From NCBI RefSeq assembly GCF_007859075.1, contig NZ_VOAK01000020.1, positions 1 through 64,000 on the forward strand: a stretch of DNA of 64,000 nucleotides, in the 5' to 3' direction. Position numbers and translations under genes: made by a program. Source of the stretch: Gemmobacter aquaticus (GTDB lineage: Bacteria > Pseudomonadota > Alphaproteobacteria > Rhodobacterales > Rhodobacteraceae). This document shows, piece after piece, positions 1 to 9,080 of the stretch (position 1 is its first letter; each line of letters begins with the position of its first letter). Below the pieces are notes generated by a model. It was not told the DNA's origin and did not search any database. It worked only from the letters and a program-made list of their open reading frames with translations.

Positions 1-125
1 TGAAGGACTCCAAGGTCATCGTCGCCATCAACAAGGACGAAGAGGCCCCCATCTTCCAGGTCGCAGACTACGGCCTCGTCGCAGATCTCTTCACCGCCGT
101 CCCGGAACTCACAGGGAAACTGTGA
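1..125 (+). CDS. etfA: Electron transfer flavoprotein alpha subunit, 3' end only
   Basis: Only the last 40 codons are in the window, read in frame from base 3 to a TGA at 123-125. The peptide contains [20 protein letters not shown] followed by GLVADLF, the FAD-binding C-terminal end of the ETF alpha subunit. ETF carries electrons from acyl-CoA and other flavin dehydrogenases to ETF:quinone oxidoreductase. The gene starts upstream of the window. It converges on the minus-strand operon ending at 147, with 21 bases between the stops and no clear hairpin in the gap. Confidence 0.9.
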   Translation, partial: KDSKVIVAINKDEEAPIFQVADYGLVADLFTAVPELTGKL

Positions 126-146
126 GGTCTGGGGCTGAGGCTGGTA

Positions 147-455
147 TCATCCGTCGGCAACGTCAAAGCCGCTGGCCCAGACAACCATCCCGGATGCGGT
201 GGCATGGCTTCGGAACATCGCGACATGGTCTGACGTGCGATGTGTTTCGACGGCAGCGGCATCGCGCCATTCCTCTTGGATGACCACGCGGGCGGGTGCG
301 CGGACTGACCTTAGCACCCGATAGGACATGCATCCGGCCTCGGCGCGCGATGCCGCGGCCAGACGGTGCACAGCCTGCAACCCCTCGGCCTCATGCCCGC
401 GGGGCAGGTCGATGATCGCGAGGACGAGAATGGGGAGAGGCGCTGCACCGTTCAC
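147..455 (-). CDS. Antibiotic biosynthesis monooxygenase (ABM)-fold protein, LsrG/YgiN-like
   Basis: A 102-residue protein of the dimeric alpha/beta-barrel ABM superfamily, which holds quinol monooxygenases (YgiN) and the AI-2-phosphate isomerase LsrG. The family core is visible: a first strand LVLAIID, the stretch EAGCMSYRVL, and EEWRDAAAVETHRTSDH with the W-x-D...H...H pattern. It starts at a GTG whose last bases overlap the TGA of the upstream GMC gene (GTGA overlap), so translation is probably coupled. It is the last gene of the ten-gene operon. Because the same operon carries LsrF-, LsrK- and LsrR-type proteins, an isomerase role on a phosphorylated dione or ketose is as likely as a monooxygenase role. 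The substrate is unknown. Confidence 0.75.
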   Translation of the reverse strand: MNGAAPLPILVLAIIDLPRGHEAEGLQAVHRLAAASRAEAGCMSYRVLRSVRAPARVVIQEEWRDAAAVETHRTSDHVAMFRSHATASGMVVWASGFDVADG

Positions 456-2056
456 GCCTTGCCCCGGATCAAGTCGGCGGCGCGCTCGGCGATCATCACG
501 ACCGGTGAGGCGGTATTGCCCGAAACGATGCGTGGCATCACCGAGGCGTCGACAATGCGCAACCCCGCCATGCCGTGAACCCGCAAGGCCGGATCGACGA
601 CCGCCATCGCATCATGGCCCATCCGGCAGGTGCCGACCGGGTGAAAGATCGTGGTGGCGATGTCGCCCGATTTCCGCAGCAGCGCCTCATCGGTGTCGAA
701 GCCCGGTCCGGGCAGCCATTCCTGCGGCGAATAGCGCGACAGGGCTTTGGCCGTCATGATCTTGCGGGCCTGCCGGATCGAGGCGAGGGCGATGCGTTTG
801 TCCTCTTCGGTCGACAGGTAATTCAGCCGAATCTCGGGCTGAACCTCTGGATCGGGACCCGTGGCGTGCACATGGCCCACCGAGGTCGGGCGCAGGTTGC
901 ACACCGAAACCGTGATGGCCGGAAACGGATGCAGTGGGTCACCCAGCCTGTCGGTCGACAGGGGCTGGACGTGATATTCAAGGTCGGGCGTGTCCTTCTC
1001 GGGTCCCGACCGGGTAAACATCCCGAACTGGCTGGGCGCCATGGCCATCGGCCCCGATCTGGTCAGCGCATATTGCGCGGCGATCCTTGCCTTGCCCCAC
1101 AGCGATCCGGCCATGTCGTTCAGGGTGCGAGCGCCGTGAACCTTGAACACAGTCCTGATCTGTAGATGGTCCTGCAGGTTCTCGCCCACGCCGGGCAGGG
1201 CATGAACCGTTGATACTCCGATCGCGGCATGGCGCGCGGGCTGGCCGATGCCAGACAGTTCCAGCAGCTTTGGACTGTTCACGGCGCCTGCCGAAAGGAT
1301 GACCTCGGCCGAGGCCATGGCATGGAAGGCCTGGTTTCCGACCCGCCATTCGACGCCAGTTGCCCGTCCGCCTTCGCAGCCTATGCGCGAGACGAGTGCA
1401 TGGGTCACGACGCGCAGGTTGCCTCGTCGCATTGCGGGGCGCAGGAAGCCGCGTGCGCTGCTCCAGCGCAGACCGCTTGACTGGTTGACCTCAAAGAAGC
1501 CTGACCCTTCGTTCGAGCCATCGTTGAAATCTGCCCTGGGAAGGATGCCGAATTCCCTTGCGCCCTCCTGCACAGCCCGCAGGATCTCCCAGCTCAACCT
1601 TTGCCGGGCCACCCGCCATTCGCCACCGGCACCATGCAGGTCACTTTCCCCGGCCCAGTGGCTTTCAGAACGGCGGAAATAGGGCAGCACATCTTCCCAG
1701 CCCCAGCCGACGTTCCCCAATTGCCGCCAGTGGTCATAGTCGGCGGCCTGGCCGCGCATGTAGATCATACCATTGACCGACGAGCATCCGCCCAGGACCT
1801 TGCCGCGTGGATAGGCCAGCGAGCGCCCGTTCAATCCGGGCTCGGCGGCTGTCTTCATCATCCAGTCGGTGCGCGGATTGCCGATGCAGTAAAGATAACC
1901 CACGGGTATCTGCACCCAGTGGTAGCGGTCCGAGCCGCCGGCCTCGAGCAGGAGCACGCGGTTCTTTCCGTCGGCGGTCAGCCGGTTGGCCAGAACGCAA
2001 CCCGCCGTTCCAGCCCCGATGATGATAAAGTCGTACTGGCCCTCGTCCTTCATCAT
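452..2056 (-). CDS. GMC-family FAD-dependent oxidoreductase (choline/alcohol dehydrogenase type)
   Basis: A 534-residue glucose-methanol-choline oxidoreductase. The N-terminal dinucleotide fold FIIIGAGTAGCVLANRL (GxGxxG at about 14-19), YPRGKVLGGCSSVNGMIYMRG and the C-terminal HPVGTCRMG (His about 472) with SGNTASP (Asn about 514) are family signatures; the last two supply the active-site His/Asn pair. I start at the ATG at 2056, which overlaps the kinase stop by 4 bases (ATGA). A start 20 codons further upstream is possible but would put non-homologous sequence in front of the fold. There is no signal peptide, so the enzyme should be cytoplasmic. It probably oxidises an alcohol related to the operon's substrate; which one cannot be read from the sequence. 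Confidence 0.85.
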   Translation of the reverse strand: MMKDEGQYDFIIIGAGTAGCVLANRLTADGKNRVLLLEAGGSDRYHWVQIPVGYLYCIGNPRTDWMMKTAAEPGLNGRSLAYPRGKVLGGCSSVNGMIYMRGQAADYDHWRQLGNVGWGWEDVLPYFRRSESHWAGESDLHGAGGEWRVARQRLSWEILRAVQEGAREFGILPRADFNDGSNEGSGFFEVNQSSGLRWSSARGFLRPAMRRGNLRVVTHALVSRIGCEGGRATGVEWRVGNQAFHAMASAEVILSAGAVNSPKLLELSGIGQPARHAAIGVSTVHALPGVGENLQDHLQIRTVFKVHGARTLNDMAGSLWGKARIAAQYALTRSGPMAMAPSQFGMFTRSGPEKDTPDLEYHVQPLSTDRLGDPLHPFPAITVSVCNLRPTSVGHVHATGPDPEVQPEIRLNYLSTEEDKRIALASIRQARKIMTAKALSRYSPQEWLPGPGFDTDEALLRKSGDIATTIFHPVGTCRMGHDAMAVVDPALRVHGMAGLRIVDASVMPRIVSGNTASPVVMIAERAADLIRGKA

Positions 2057-3558
2057 AGGCGCATCCCGCTGAGTTCTTCCCAGTAGGGGTCGAGCGCGGA
2101 TGCCAAGCGCGCCCAAAGCGAAAAGCGGCGGTCAAACACTGCCTTGCTCGACGGATCGGGGAGGACCTGTGCCCGGACCGAGGTCATCGCGAGGACGGCC
2201 TCGGCCTCGGTTGCAAAACGGCCGATCCCGACGACCGCTGCAATCGCGCCGCCAAGCGCGCCGGTTTCCTCGGCTTGGCCAAGCGTGACGGGCATGCCAA
2301 GGATATCTGCCATCATCTGCGGCCAGATGGCGGAGCGTGTTCCCCCACCCGAGAGGATCACCGTAGTGATCGTGGCGCCCGCTGACCGCAAGGTATCGAT
2401 GTGGCGGCGATGCTCGAAACAGACGCCCTCGAACAGAGCGCGCAGCACGTGGCCTTCATCATGCCATCCGGCAAGCCCGAAGAAGCCGCCGCGCTGATGG
2501 GCGCCATCGCGTCCGCCGTAGAGGAAGGGATGGAACATCGGATCATCCGGCGCAACCGCGCCTTGCCCGACAAGCCGGTTTACCAGACCAAAGGGATCAT
2601 CGTGGTGCCCACCCCGCTCGATAAAGCTGCGGACATACCATTCAAGATTGGCGGCCGAAGTCGCGCTGTTGTCCATGCTGGAATACTGGCCGGGACCAAA
2701 GGCCGTCGCCATGAACACGCGCGGGTCGTGCAAGGGGCGGTTGGTGAAAACCTGATTGATCGACCAGCTGCCCAGAACGATCGAAGCTGCGCCGGCCCCG
2801 ATGGCGCCAGAGCCGAGCGCCGAGGCGATGACGTCGAAATACCCCGCAATCACCGGAATACCGGGGCGCAGGCCGGTGACCTTTGCAGCCTCTGATGTGA
2901 CAAGGCCCACAGTGTCAGTCGGCTGGCAGAGCCGGGGCAGCAGATCCATGGCGTCATCCAGGCCATAAATCGCCATAAGCTCTGCGTCATACTGCGTCTC
3001 GGGCAGGCGCAGAAGCCCCGCGCCCGACATGTCGGAGACCTCGGTCGCCCGCGCGCCGGTGAGGTGCATCCCGATGATATCCTTCGCAAAACAAAGTGTT
3101 CCGGCGCGGGAATAGGTCTCGGGCTGGTTGGCCTTGAGCCAGGCCAGAAGCACCGGCGTTTGCGAGGGCCAGGGCTGCTGAAGGCAGATGTCGTAAAGCG
3201 CAGCCCCCCGTGTGGCAGCCAGATCGGTCGCAAGCTGCGCGGCACGGCTGTCGAGCGACTGGATCCCCAGAAGCGGCGCGCCTTGCTTGTCGAGAAGATA
3301 GAGGCCATTCCCGTGACCGGCGAGCCCGATGGCCACGATGCGTTCCGCCGCAACGCCAGCAGAGGCCAGACAACCAGAGATCGCAGCGCAAGCATTGCGC
3401 CACAATTCGGCCACCGGGCGCTCGACCATGCCGGGCGCGGGCTTGATCGTGGTTCCATCCACACCGTGCCGTGCAACTTGCCGCCCGGTTGCGTCAAAGA
3501 GCACAGCCTTGACGACCGTGTTGCCGATGTCGATGCCCAGGATCAGATCACCCTGCAT
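2053..3558 (-). CDS. FGGY-family carbohydrate kinase (L-xylulose/erythritol kinase-like)
   Basis: A 501-residue sugar/polyol kinase of the ASKHA fold. The phosphate-1 loop is LGIDIGNTVVKAVLFD near the N-terminus, the mid motif is GYFDVIASALGSGAIGAG, and the FGGY_C adenosine motif is LSGGGTRSAIWPQMMADIL. By eye it most resembles LyxK (L-xylulokinase) and EryA (erythritol kinase): note PGMVERPVAELW and FLYGGRDGAHQRGGFFGL. AI-2 kinase LsrK is also of this family. I use the ATG at 3558, where MQGDLILGIDIG begins the fold; it overlaps the aldolase end by 11 bases, and the upstream in-frame start at 3588 lies deep inside that gene. It should phosphorylate the imported sugar or polyol before oxidation by the GlpD-like enzyme and cleavage by the aldolase. 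Confidence 0.85.
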   Translation of the reverse strand: MQGDLILGIDIGNTVVKAVLFDATGRQVARHGVDGTTIKPAPGMVERPVAELWRNACAAISGCLASAGVAAERIVAIGLAGHGNGLYLLDKQGAPLLGIQSLDSRAAQLATDLAATRGAALYDICLQQPWPSQTPVLLAWLKANQPETYSRAGTLCFAKDIIGMHLTGARATEVSDMSGAGLLRLPETQYDAELMAIYGLDDAMDLLPRLCQPTDTVGLVTSEAAKVTGLRPGIPVIAGYFDVIASALGSGAIGAGAASIVLGSWSINQVFTNRPLHDPRVFMATAFGPGQYSSMDNSATSAANLEWYVRSFIERGGHHDDPFGLVNRLVGQGAVAPDDPMFHPFLYGGRDGAHQRGGFFGLAGWHDEGHVLRALFEGVCFEHRRHIDTLRSAGATITTVILSGGGTRSAIWPQMMADILGMPVTLGQAEETGALGGAIAAVVGIGRFATEAEAVLAMTSVRAQVLPDPSSKAVFDRRFSLWARLASALDPYWEELSGMRL

Positions 3559-4390
3559 GATTGTAGATCTCCCATGCCTCGGCGCCACTCGCGCGGTCGT
3601 GGATGATGGCCATCAGGGCTGCGACAACGGCCTGCGGGTTGGCGTGCTGATAGATGTTGCGACCATAGACCAGTCCGCGCGCACCCTGCGCGATCAAGGC
3701 TGCGGACTTCTCCAGCACAATGCGCAAGTCTTCCTTGCCGCCACCACGTGCCAGAACAGGAACCCGCGCGGCCTCAATGACCTTGTGAAAGTCGTCGGCG
3801 TTTGTCGTGGGGTCAGCCTTGATGATGTCCGCCCCCATTTCGGCTGCGACGCGCACAAGCGTCACGATCTTCTCTGCGTCACCATCCACCTGATACCCAC
3901 CGCGTATGTCATTGGGCAGCATGACCAGCGGCTCGATCATCAGCGGCATTCCGTATCTTGTGCAATCTGTCCGCACCCTTGCGATGTTGCGCACACATTG
4001 GCGGAACAGGTCAGGCTCGTCTGGCAGCATGAAGAGATTGACGACCACGCAGGCGGCGTCCATCTCGACTGCCGGCAGGACGGGATCGTCACATTGCAAC
4101 TCGGCCCACATGACGCGATGGCGTGACGCATTGTATGGATTGCCCATATCCAGACGCATGACGAGCGCCGGCTTTTCGTGGTCGGGTCGCGATTGCAGCA
4201 GATCGGCTTGCCCGTAGGACATCTGGATCGCGTCCGGGCCTGCATTGACCAGCATATCGACCACAAGCCCCATATCCTCCAGCCCGTTCAGGAAGCTTGG
4301 TTCGTTGCAGACGCCATGGTCAATGGCGACGTCAAGGCAGCCGCCACTCTTGAATAGCCGGTTCATTCTGGCCTTGCTGGAAATCTTCAT
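3548..4390 (-). CDS. Class I aldolase of the DhnA/LsrF family
   Basis: About 280 residues of a (beta/alpha)8-barrel Schiff-base aldolase (COG1830 type). Visible marks are LDVAIDHGV at the first strand, MPLMIEPLV in the middle, and GADIIKADPTTN, whose Lys is the expected Schiff-base residue (equivalent to the LsrF/FBP-aldolase lysine), then VPVLARGGGK and GARGLVYGRNIYQ for phosphate binding. Relatives are fructose-bisphosphate aldolase class I and LsrF, the thiolase acting on phosphorylated AI-2. I use the ATG at 4390, one base after the glpD-like stop; a GTG at 4399 overlapping that stop is an alternative. Together with kinase and dehydrogenase it probably cleaves a phosphorylated keto-sugar to C2/C3 units. 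Confidence 0.8.
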   Translation of the reverse strand: MKISSKARMNRLFKSGGCLDVAIDHGVCNEPSFLNGLEDMGLVVDMLVNAGPDAIQMSYGQADLLQSRPDHEKPALVMRLDMGNPYNASRHRVMWAELQCDDPVLPAVEMDAACVVVNLFMLPDEPDLFRQCVRNIARVRTDCTRYGMPLMIEPLVMLPNDIRGGYQVDGDAEKIVTLVRVAAEMGADIIKADPTTNADDFHKVIEAARVPVLARGGGKEDLRIVLEKSAALIAQGARGLVYGRNIYQHANPQAVVAALMAIIHDRASGAEAWEIYNHAG

Positions 4391-4391
4391 G

Positions 4392-6074
4392 TCATGCACC
4401 CGTTTGAGGGGTCAGGCTGACCCCATGGAAAGTGTTGAGGTCGTCGAGGAAGCGCGCCGTTTCCTGTGCGCGCTCGGTGTCGGACCAGCCAAGTTCTTGC
4501 GCCATGATCCGGCTGACGGCGTCAATCAGCGGCAACGACAGCTCACCCCGGATCGCGCAGGGGCTGCGGCGTTGAAGGACATCAGCCAGACGAAGGGCGT
4601 GCTCTTCCCGCATGAAGCGGATCACCTCGCGCCCGGTCAGTTGGGTTCCGGGCAGCGCTGCATCCGGCCCCTCTGCACAGAACCGCGCGACGCTGAATGC
4701 GCCCGCGCCATAGAGATCGACCAGATGGTTGGCGCGCTCGGCGCCCAGCTTGAATTCAGCAGCCAGTCGATCCCGGGTGGTTGCGTCGAAACCTGCACCA
4801 CCCCCGATGCGCAGGTCGCGCGTATTGTGCAGGCGGTTCCGGCCCAACTCCATCAGAGCGAGATCCGCAGCCTCTTCGGCGAAGGCCCGGTAGGTAGTCC
4901 ATTTACCGCCGATCATGCCGATCTGCGGGATGGGACCGTCAAGCCGCCGCAGAGAATGGCCACGCGAGATGCGCCCGGTAAAGTCGGCATCGCTGAACGG
5001 AAGTGGGCGAATGCCGGAATAGCTGTAGACAATCTGTTCCGGTGTGATCGGGATGGTCGGGAACAGGGCGCTCAGTGCGCCGAGGATATAGTCACGCTCT
5101 TCGGTCGTGCAGGCCGTGCGTCCGGGGGCGGATACGCGCAAGTCCGTTGATCCGGCAAGCACGCGACCGAGGTAGGGAAAAACGATGCAGACCCGCCCGT
5201 CGCCATGTTCAAAATATGCCATGTGGCCGCCAAGCGCCTGCATCAGCGCCGGATTGTCGAGGATCAGGTGCGATCCCTTGGTGCCCGACACCATGCGCTT
5301 CTGCAGCCTCGCGCCAAGCGTTTCGGCAGCCTGATCCACCCAGGCCCCTGTGGCGTTGACGATGACCTTTGCAGTGACCTCGATCCGGGCGCCGGTGGGG
5401 GCGTCGCGCAGCAGCAGCCGTCCGCCCTCCATCCGTATCTCGGCATGGTTCAGCGCAATCGCCTGCCGTGACGCGGTGATGGCGTCGTTGATCAGTTCGA
5501 TGCCCAGCCGTTCAGGATATGTGATCCAGGCATCGTGATAGGTCGCTGCGGCCAGTATGCCTGGGGGAAGGGCGGGCCAGCGCGCATGCGCCGCGCCGCG
5601 CCCCATGAAACGATGCCGGGGAAGCTTGCGGTGTCGACCGGTGATGGCATCGTAGAGGACGAGGCCGATCTTGATGGGCAGAGCCCCACGAGGTCGGGGA
5701 CGACCGGTAAACCCGAACAGGCCAAGCGCCGCGTTGGCAATACCTGAAAACACATGCGATATCGGAATGACCGTCGGCAAGGGGCGCACCATATGAGGGG
5801 CGTTTTCAAGCAGGCGGTCGCGCTCCTGAAGGCTCTCTCGCACCAGTCCGACCTCGGCATTTTCCAGGTAGCGCAAACCGCCGTGGATCATGCGCGAGGG
5901 TGCCGATGAGCAGCCGGAACAGAAATCGCCCTTTTCGACCAGAAGCACCCGCAGCCCCTGAAGTGCGAGGTCCCGGAATACGCCGATCCCGTTGATCCCG
6001 CCGCCGACCACGACCGCGTCAAAGGCGGGGTCGGCCGTGATCAGGTCCAGTTTGTTTTGCCGGCAGATTGGCAT
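4392..6074 (-). CDS. FAD-dependent glycerol-3-phosphate dehydrogenase family (GlpD/EryB-like)
   Basis: A 560-residue flavoprotein of the GlpD/DAO family. The FAD fold is AVVVGGGINGIGVFRDLALQG (GxGxxG at 24-29); the second signature is MIHGGLRYLE, and a C-terminal DAO_C segment ends the protein. GlpD oxidises glycerol-3-phosphate to DHAP with electrons to the quinone pool; the paralogue EryB oxidises erythritol-phosphate in Brucella. No glycerol transporter or glpR is nearby, and the gene sits with an EryA/LyxK-like kinase and a SorC regulator (EryD is also SorC-type), so a polyol-phosphate other than glycerol-3-phosphate is my preferred substrate. There is a Shine-Dalgarno-like CGGAGA 5 bases before the ATG. 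A perfect inverted repeat GGGGTCA-GGC-TGACCCC (4408-4424) lies inside its last codons. Confidence 0.85.
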   Translation of the reverse strand: MPICRQNKLDLITADPAFDAVVVGGGINGIGVFRDLALQGLRVLLVEKGDFCSGCSSAPSRMIHGGLRYLENAEVGLVRESLQERDRLLENAPHMVRPLPTVIPISHVFSGIANAALGLFGFTGRPRPRGALPIKIGLVLYDAITGRHRKLPRHRFMGRGAAHARWPALPPGILAAATYHDAWITYPERLGIELINDAITASRQAIALNHAEIRMEGGRLLLRDAPTGARIEVTAKVIVNATGAWVDQAAETLGARLQKRMVSGTKGSHLILDNPALMQALGGHMAYFEHGDGRVCIVFPYLGRVLAGSTDLRVSAPGRTACTTEERDYILGALSALFPTIPITPEQIVYSYSGIRPLPFSDADFTGRISRGHSLRRLDGPIPQIGMIGGKWTTYRAFAEEAADLALMELGRNRLHNTRDLRIGGGAGFDATTRDRLAAEFKLGAERANHLVDLYGAGAFSVARFCAEGPDAALPGTQLTGREVIRFMREEHALRLADVLQRRSPCAIRGELSLPLIDAVSRIMAQELGWSDTERAQETARFLDDLNTFHGVSLTPQTGA

Positions 6075-6134
6075 GACGTCTCCGTTTGCGGAGGCACGCC
6101 CCGCAGCATTGAGATCCGGATCGGGTGTCGAAGT

Positions 6135-7127
6135 TTAGCTACGGGTCATTGGCAGGTTAGCGGCGACAGCCTGGGTGATGGCGGCGACCTCGCTATCGCT
6201 GAGCTGCAGTTCGCCGGCCCGCGCATTCTCTCGCGCTTGTTCGGGATTGCGCGCGCCGCAAAGCGCGAAGGTCAGTCCCGGCTGGGCAAGCGTCCAGGCG
6301 ATAACGATCTGGGCAGGGCTTGCGCCATGTCCCTCGGCGATGGGTCTAACGGTCTTCATCACCTCTTCCACCCGAAGCCGGTTCTCGACCGAAAAGCGCG
6401 GATCATTCTTGCGCTGATCGTCACCGGTGAAGACACGGTCTGCCGGGATGCGCCCCGACAGAAGGCCAAGGGACAGAACCGAATACCCCATGACCGAGAT
6501 ACCGGATTCTCGGCAGACCGGCAGATGGCTCTCCTCGATGCGGCGGGACAGCATTGAATACTCTTCCTGAACCGCCGCGATTCCGCCGGCCTGCTGATAG
6601 GCGTTCAGATCCGCGGGACTGGTGTTTGAGGCAGCAAAGGCAAGGATCTTTCCCTCGGCCTGCAACGCTTTCAGGGTGTCTACCGTCTCGGCGATCGGGG
6701 TTGACGGGTCCTGCCAGTGGGTGATGTAGAGGTCGATCCGATCGGTTCGCAGACGGCGCAGGCTCAGTTCGACCTCATGTCGGATGGCCGCCCCGGAAAG
6801 GTCGCGGTGTACCGGCAGATCGGCCTGCGTGAAGAAATAGGGCCCGCGCTGCTCATGCCAGACAAGGCCGCATTTGGTGGCCAGAACCACCCCGTCGCGC
6901 CGCCCGTCAATGGCGCGGCCAACCACCTCTTCGGCATGGCCCAGACCATAGGCGGGGGCGGTGTCGATCAGTGTGATCCCTGCGTCCAGGCCTGCGCGGA
7001 TGGCGTCCTCTGCGGCAGCGTCATCCGTGCCGCCCCACATCCACCCACCGATCGCCCAAGTGCCCAGCCCCACGGCCGAAGCCTGAATGCCGGTGCCGCC
7101 GATTTCCCTTTTCAGCATTTGGCTCAT
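6135..7127 (-). CDS. Aldo/keto reductase
   Basis: A 330-residue NADPH-dependent AKR with the usual (beta/alpha)8 features: LGTWAIGG at the N-terminus, the catalytic tetrad in LIDTAPAYGLGHAE (Asp, Tyr), VLATKCG (Lys) and DLYITHWQDP (His), and the cofactor motif GARNPEQARENA near the C-terminus. It resembles the YajO / general-stress-protein-69 type that reduces sugar aldehydes and ketones. The start ATG overlaps the stop of the SorC-family regulator by 4 bases (ATGA). A role in interconverting the operon's sugar and polyol is inferred only from position. Confidence 0.85.
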   Translation of the reverse strand: MSQMLKREIGGTGIQASAVGLGTWAIGGWMWGGTDDAAAEDAIRAGLDAGITLIDTAPAYGLGHAEEVVGRAIDGRRDGVVLATKCGLVWHEQRGPYFFTQADLPVHRDLSGAAIRHEVELSLRRLRTDRIDLYITHWQDPSTPIAETVDTLKALQAEGKILAFAASNTSPADLNAYQQAGGIAAVQEEYSMLSRRIEESHLPVCRESGISVMGYSVLSLGLLSGRIPADRVFTGDDQRKNDPRFSVENRLRVEEVMKTVRPIAEGHGASPAQIVIAWTLAQPGLTFALCGARNPEQARENARAGELQLSDSEVAAITQAVAANLPMTRS

Positions 7128-8095
7128 GCCGGCTCTCCCTTGATTTCCAGAACGTCTTTTGCGGTCTCCTCATCGGTGACCAGTGTCGAGATGTATCCGC
7201 CCCGCAGAACGGACCGCAGCGGCCCGACCTTGTCTTCGCCCGCAGCCACAGCGATGACGCGGTCGCAATTGCGCAGCTCATCGGGGCGCAGGGCGACAAG
7301 GCGCTGGTTCAGCGCAAACCTTGCAACCTGACCGCGATCATGCACCAGATGGCCCAGGAATTCGGCCATGACCCCAAGTCCGGGAAGCATGGCCCGGTCC
7401 GGGGCCGAGAGCGGGTGCAAGTCAAAGTAGGACGACCCCGGCGTCGTGATCGAGCCGACGCCGACAAGGCAGGTGGTGGCGCGGCGCCCAAGATCCAGAA
7501 CCTCTTTCACCGCGCCCATCTGCATCAGCATGTCACGCTGCTCGGCGCGCTCGGCAAAGAGCGGGGCGTGAAGTTGCAGCGACTGCCCGCCCAGCCGTTC
7601 TGCCAGGCGCGAGGCCAGATGATTGACGTCCGTGTGGTATTTGCCCTGCACCCCGCCTGTCAGCGGAACCACCTGCACGTCGATCGGGCGTTCGACAGTG
7701 AGCGCATCGACCACCGCAGCTACGGCCTTCCCGCCCGAAATCCCCAAGACATCTCCGTCGCGCAACGTCTCTGTCAGGTGCGCGGCCGCTGCCAGACCCA
7801 CCTGCGACAGGCGGGTGTTGTCGTTCTCTGAAACTGTCGGCGAAACGATTGCTGCTTTCACAAGGCCGGTAGCGATCAGTTGCTTTTCAAGCTCCATCAA
7901 ACGCTGGAAGGGCGTCTCGATGCTGATCTTGACCATGCCGGTACGGCGGGCCAGTGCGATGATCCGATTGACCTTGGATGTCGAGAGGTTCATCTCGTCG
8001 GCGATTTCCGCCTGTTTGTGCCCCTCGATGAAGTGGCGCACGAGAACCGCATAGGTCTGGCGCATAATTGCAAAGTCATTGGTCCCGTCAGTCAT
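7124..8095 (-). CDS. SorC/DeoR-family sugar-responsive transcriptional regulator
   Basis: A 323-residue regulator with an N-terminal helix-turn-helix (about residues 27-53, KQAEIADEMNLSTSKVNRI) and a long C-terminal SorC sugar-binding domain (for example DGDVLGISGGKAVAAVVDAL and VQVVPLTGGVQ). The family includes SorC, LsrR (AI-2 phosphate), DeoR-like regulators and EryD (erythritol). The gene lies inside the operon, between permease and aldo/keto reductase, with ATGA overlaps on both sides, so it is probably auto-regulated with the whole operon. The natural effector would be the phosphorylated substrate made by the FGGY kinase. The likely operator is the 14-bp palindrome at 11812-11825. Confidence 0.85.
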   Translation of the reverse strand: MTDGTNDFAIMRQTYAVLVRHFIEGHKQAEIADEMNLSTSKVNRIIALARRTGMVKISIETPFQRLMELEKQLIATGLVKAAIVSPTVSENDNTRLSQVGLAAAAHLTETLRDGDVLGISGGKAVAAVVDALTVERPIDVQVVPLTGGVQGKYHTDVNHLASRLAERLGGQSLQLHAPLFAERAEQRDMLMQMGAVKEVLDLGRRATTCLVGVGSITTPGSSYFDLHPLSAPDRAMLPGLGVMAEFLGHLVHDRGQVARFALNQRLVALRPDELRNCDRVIAVAAGEDKVGPLRSVLRGGYISTLVTDEETAKDVLEIKGEPA

Positions 8096-9078
8096 GCTCG
8101 TCCTCCCGCGGCGCGGCGCTTCACGAGGTAATGGTCAAAGGTCACGGCGGCCAGAAGGATGGAGCCGCGGATAATGTCCTGCCAGTAGACCGAAACGTTG
8201 AGCAGTGCGAGAGACGAGGAGACGAGCGACAGAAGCACCGCGCCGAGGATCGCGCCGAGGATCGAGCCTTTGCCGCCCGAGAGGCTTGCCCCGCCGATCA
8301 CTGCTGCGGCGATCACGTTCAGCTCCATTCCAACCCCAAAGGTCGGTTGTGCTGATCCGAAGCGGGCCATGTAGATGATCCCGGCCACACCGCAAAGCGT
8401 TGAGCACAGCATGGTCGTCAGGAACAGGACACGCTTGGTGCGAATGCCCGAATAGGCGGCGGCGCGTTCATTGCTTCCCGTGTAGAAAACCTTCCGGAAG
8501 GCCGTTGTGCGCCGTAAAAGGAAGTCAAAGACGACAACGGTGACCAGAAAGACCACGATTGCGACGGGAATGGGGCCGATGGAGCCGATACCGATCCACT
8601 TGAAACTGTCGGGAAGTTCAAAGAGCCCAAGGGGACGCCCACCTGTGCCCAGCAGGCATAGTCCCCGCGCGATGACCATTGCGGCCAGCGTGACGATGAA
8701 GTGGTGCAACCCCACGACCGTCACGAAGAAGCCCATGATTGCGCCTATCCCCGCACAGGCGGCAATGGCGATCAGCGAGGCAATCCAGGGGTTGACCCCG
8801 GCAAGGAACAAAAGCCCCGCGATCACCATTGCAAGCGCCGTGACAGATCCCACCGAAAGATCAATCCCGCCGGAAATCAGCAGGATCGTCATGCCGACCA
8901 CCACGATGGCCTCGACCGAGAACGCCATCGCCATGGCGCGCATGTTCGTCCATGTCAGAAAATGCGGCGAGGCGAATGTCATGGCCAGAAAGAGCACCAT
9001 GATGATCAGCACAAGCCCGGTTTCACGCGCCCCGAAGAGTCGGGAAAGCAGCGATTGATGTTGAGTGGTCGCAATCAT
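8092..9078 (-). CDS. CUT2-type sugar ABC transporter permease (RbsC/LsrC-like)
   Basis: A 328-residue integral membrane protein of the BPD_transp_2 family, with about eight to ten hydrophobic segments (for example [21 protein letters not shown]) and the family motifs [19 protein letters not shown] and [20 protein letters not shown] use the ATG at 9078 (MIATTQHQ), two bases after the ATPase stop; codons upstream of it read as arginine-rich non-membrane sequence from the overlapping gene. Only one permease gene is present, so it should homodimerise as RbsC does, unlike lsr operons, which encode two permeases. Confidence 0.9.
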   Translation of the reverse strand: MIATTQHQSLLSRLFGARETGLVLIIMVLFLAMTFASPHFLTWTNMRAMAMAFSVEAIVVVGMTILLISGGIDLSVGSVTALAMVIAGLLFLAGVNPWIASLIAIAACAGIGAIMGFFVTVVGLHHFIVTLAAMVIARGLCLLGTGGRPLGLFELPDSFKWIGIGSIGPIPVAIVVFLVTVVVFDFLLRRTTAFRKVFYTGSNERAAAYSGIRTKRVLFLTTMLCSTLCGVAGIIYMARFGSAQPTFGVGMELNVIAAAVIGGASLSGGKGSILGAILGAVLLSLVSSSLALLNVSVYWQDIIRGSILLAAVTFDHYLVKRRAAGGRA

Positions 9079-9080
9079 CC

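Noticed and set aside
4392-6074. Calling this gene simply glpD (glycerol catabolism)
   Set aside because: No glycerol facilitator, glpK-context or glpR is present, and the neighbours match ery/lsr-type pathways; only the family can be stated.
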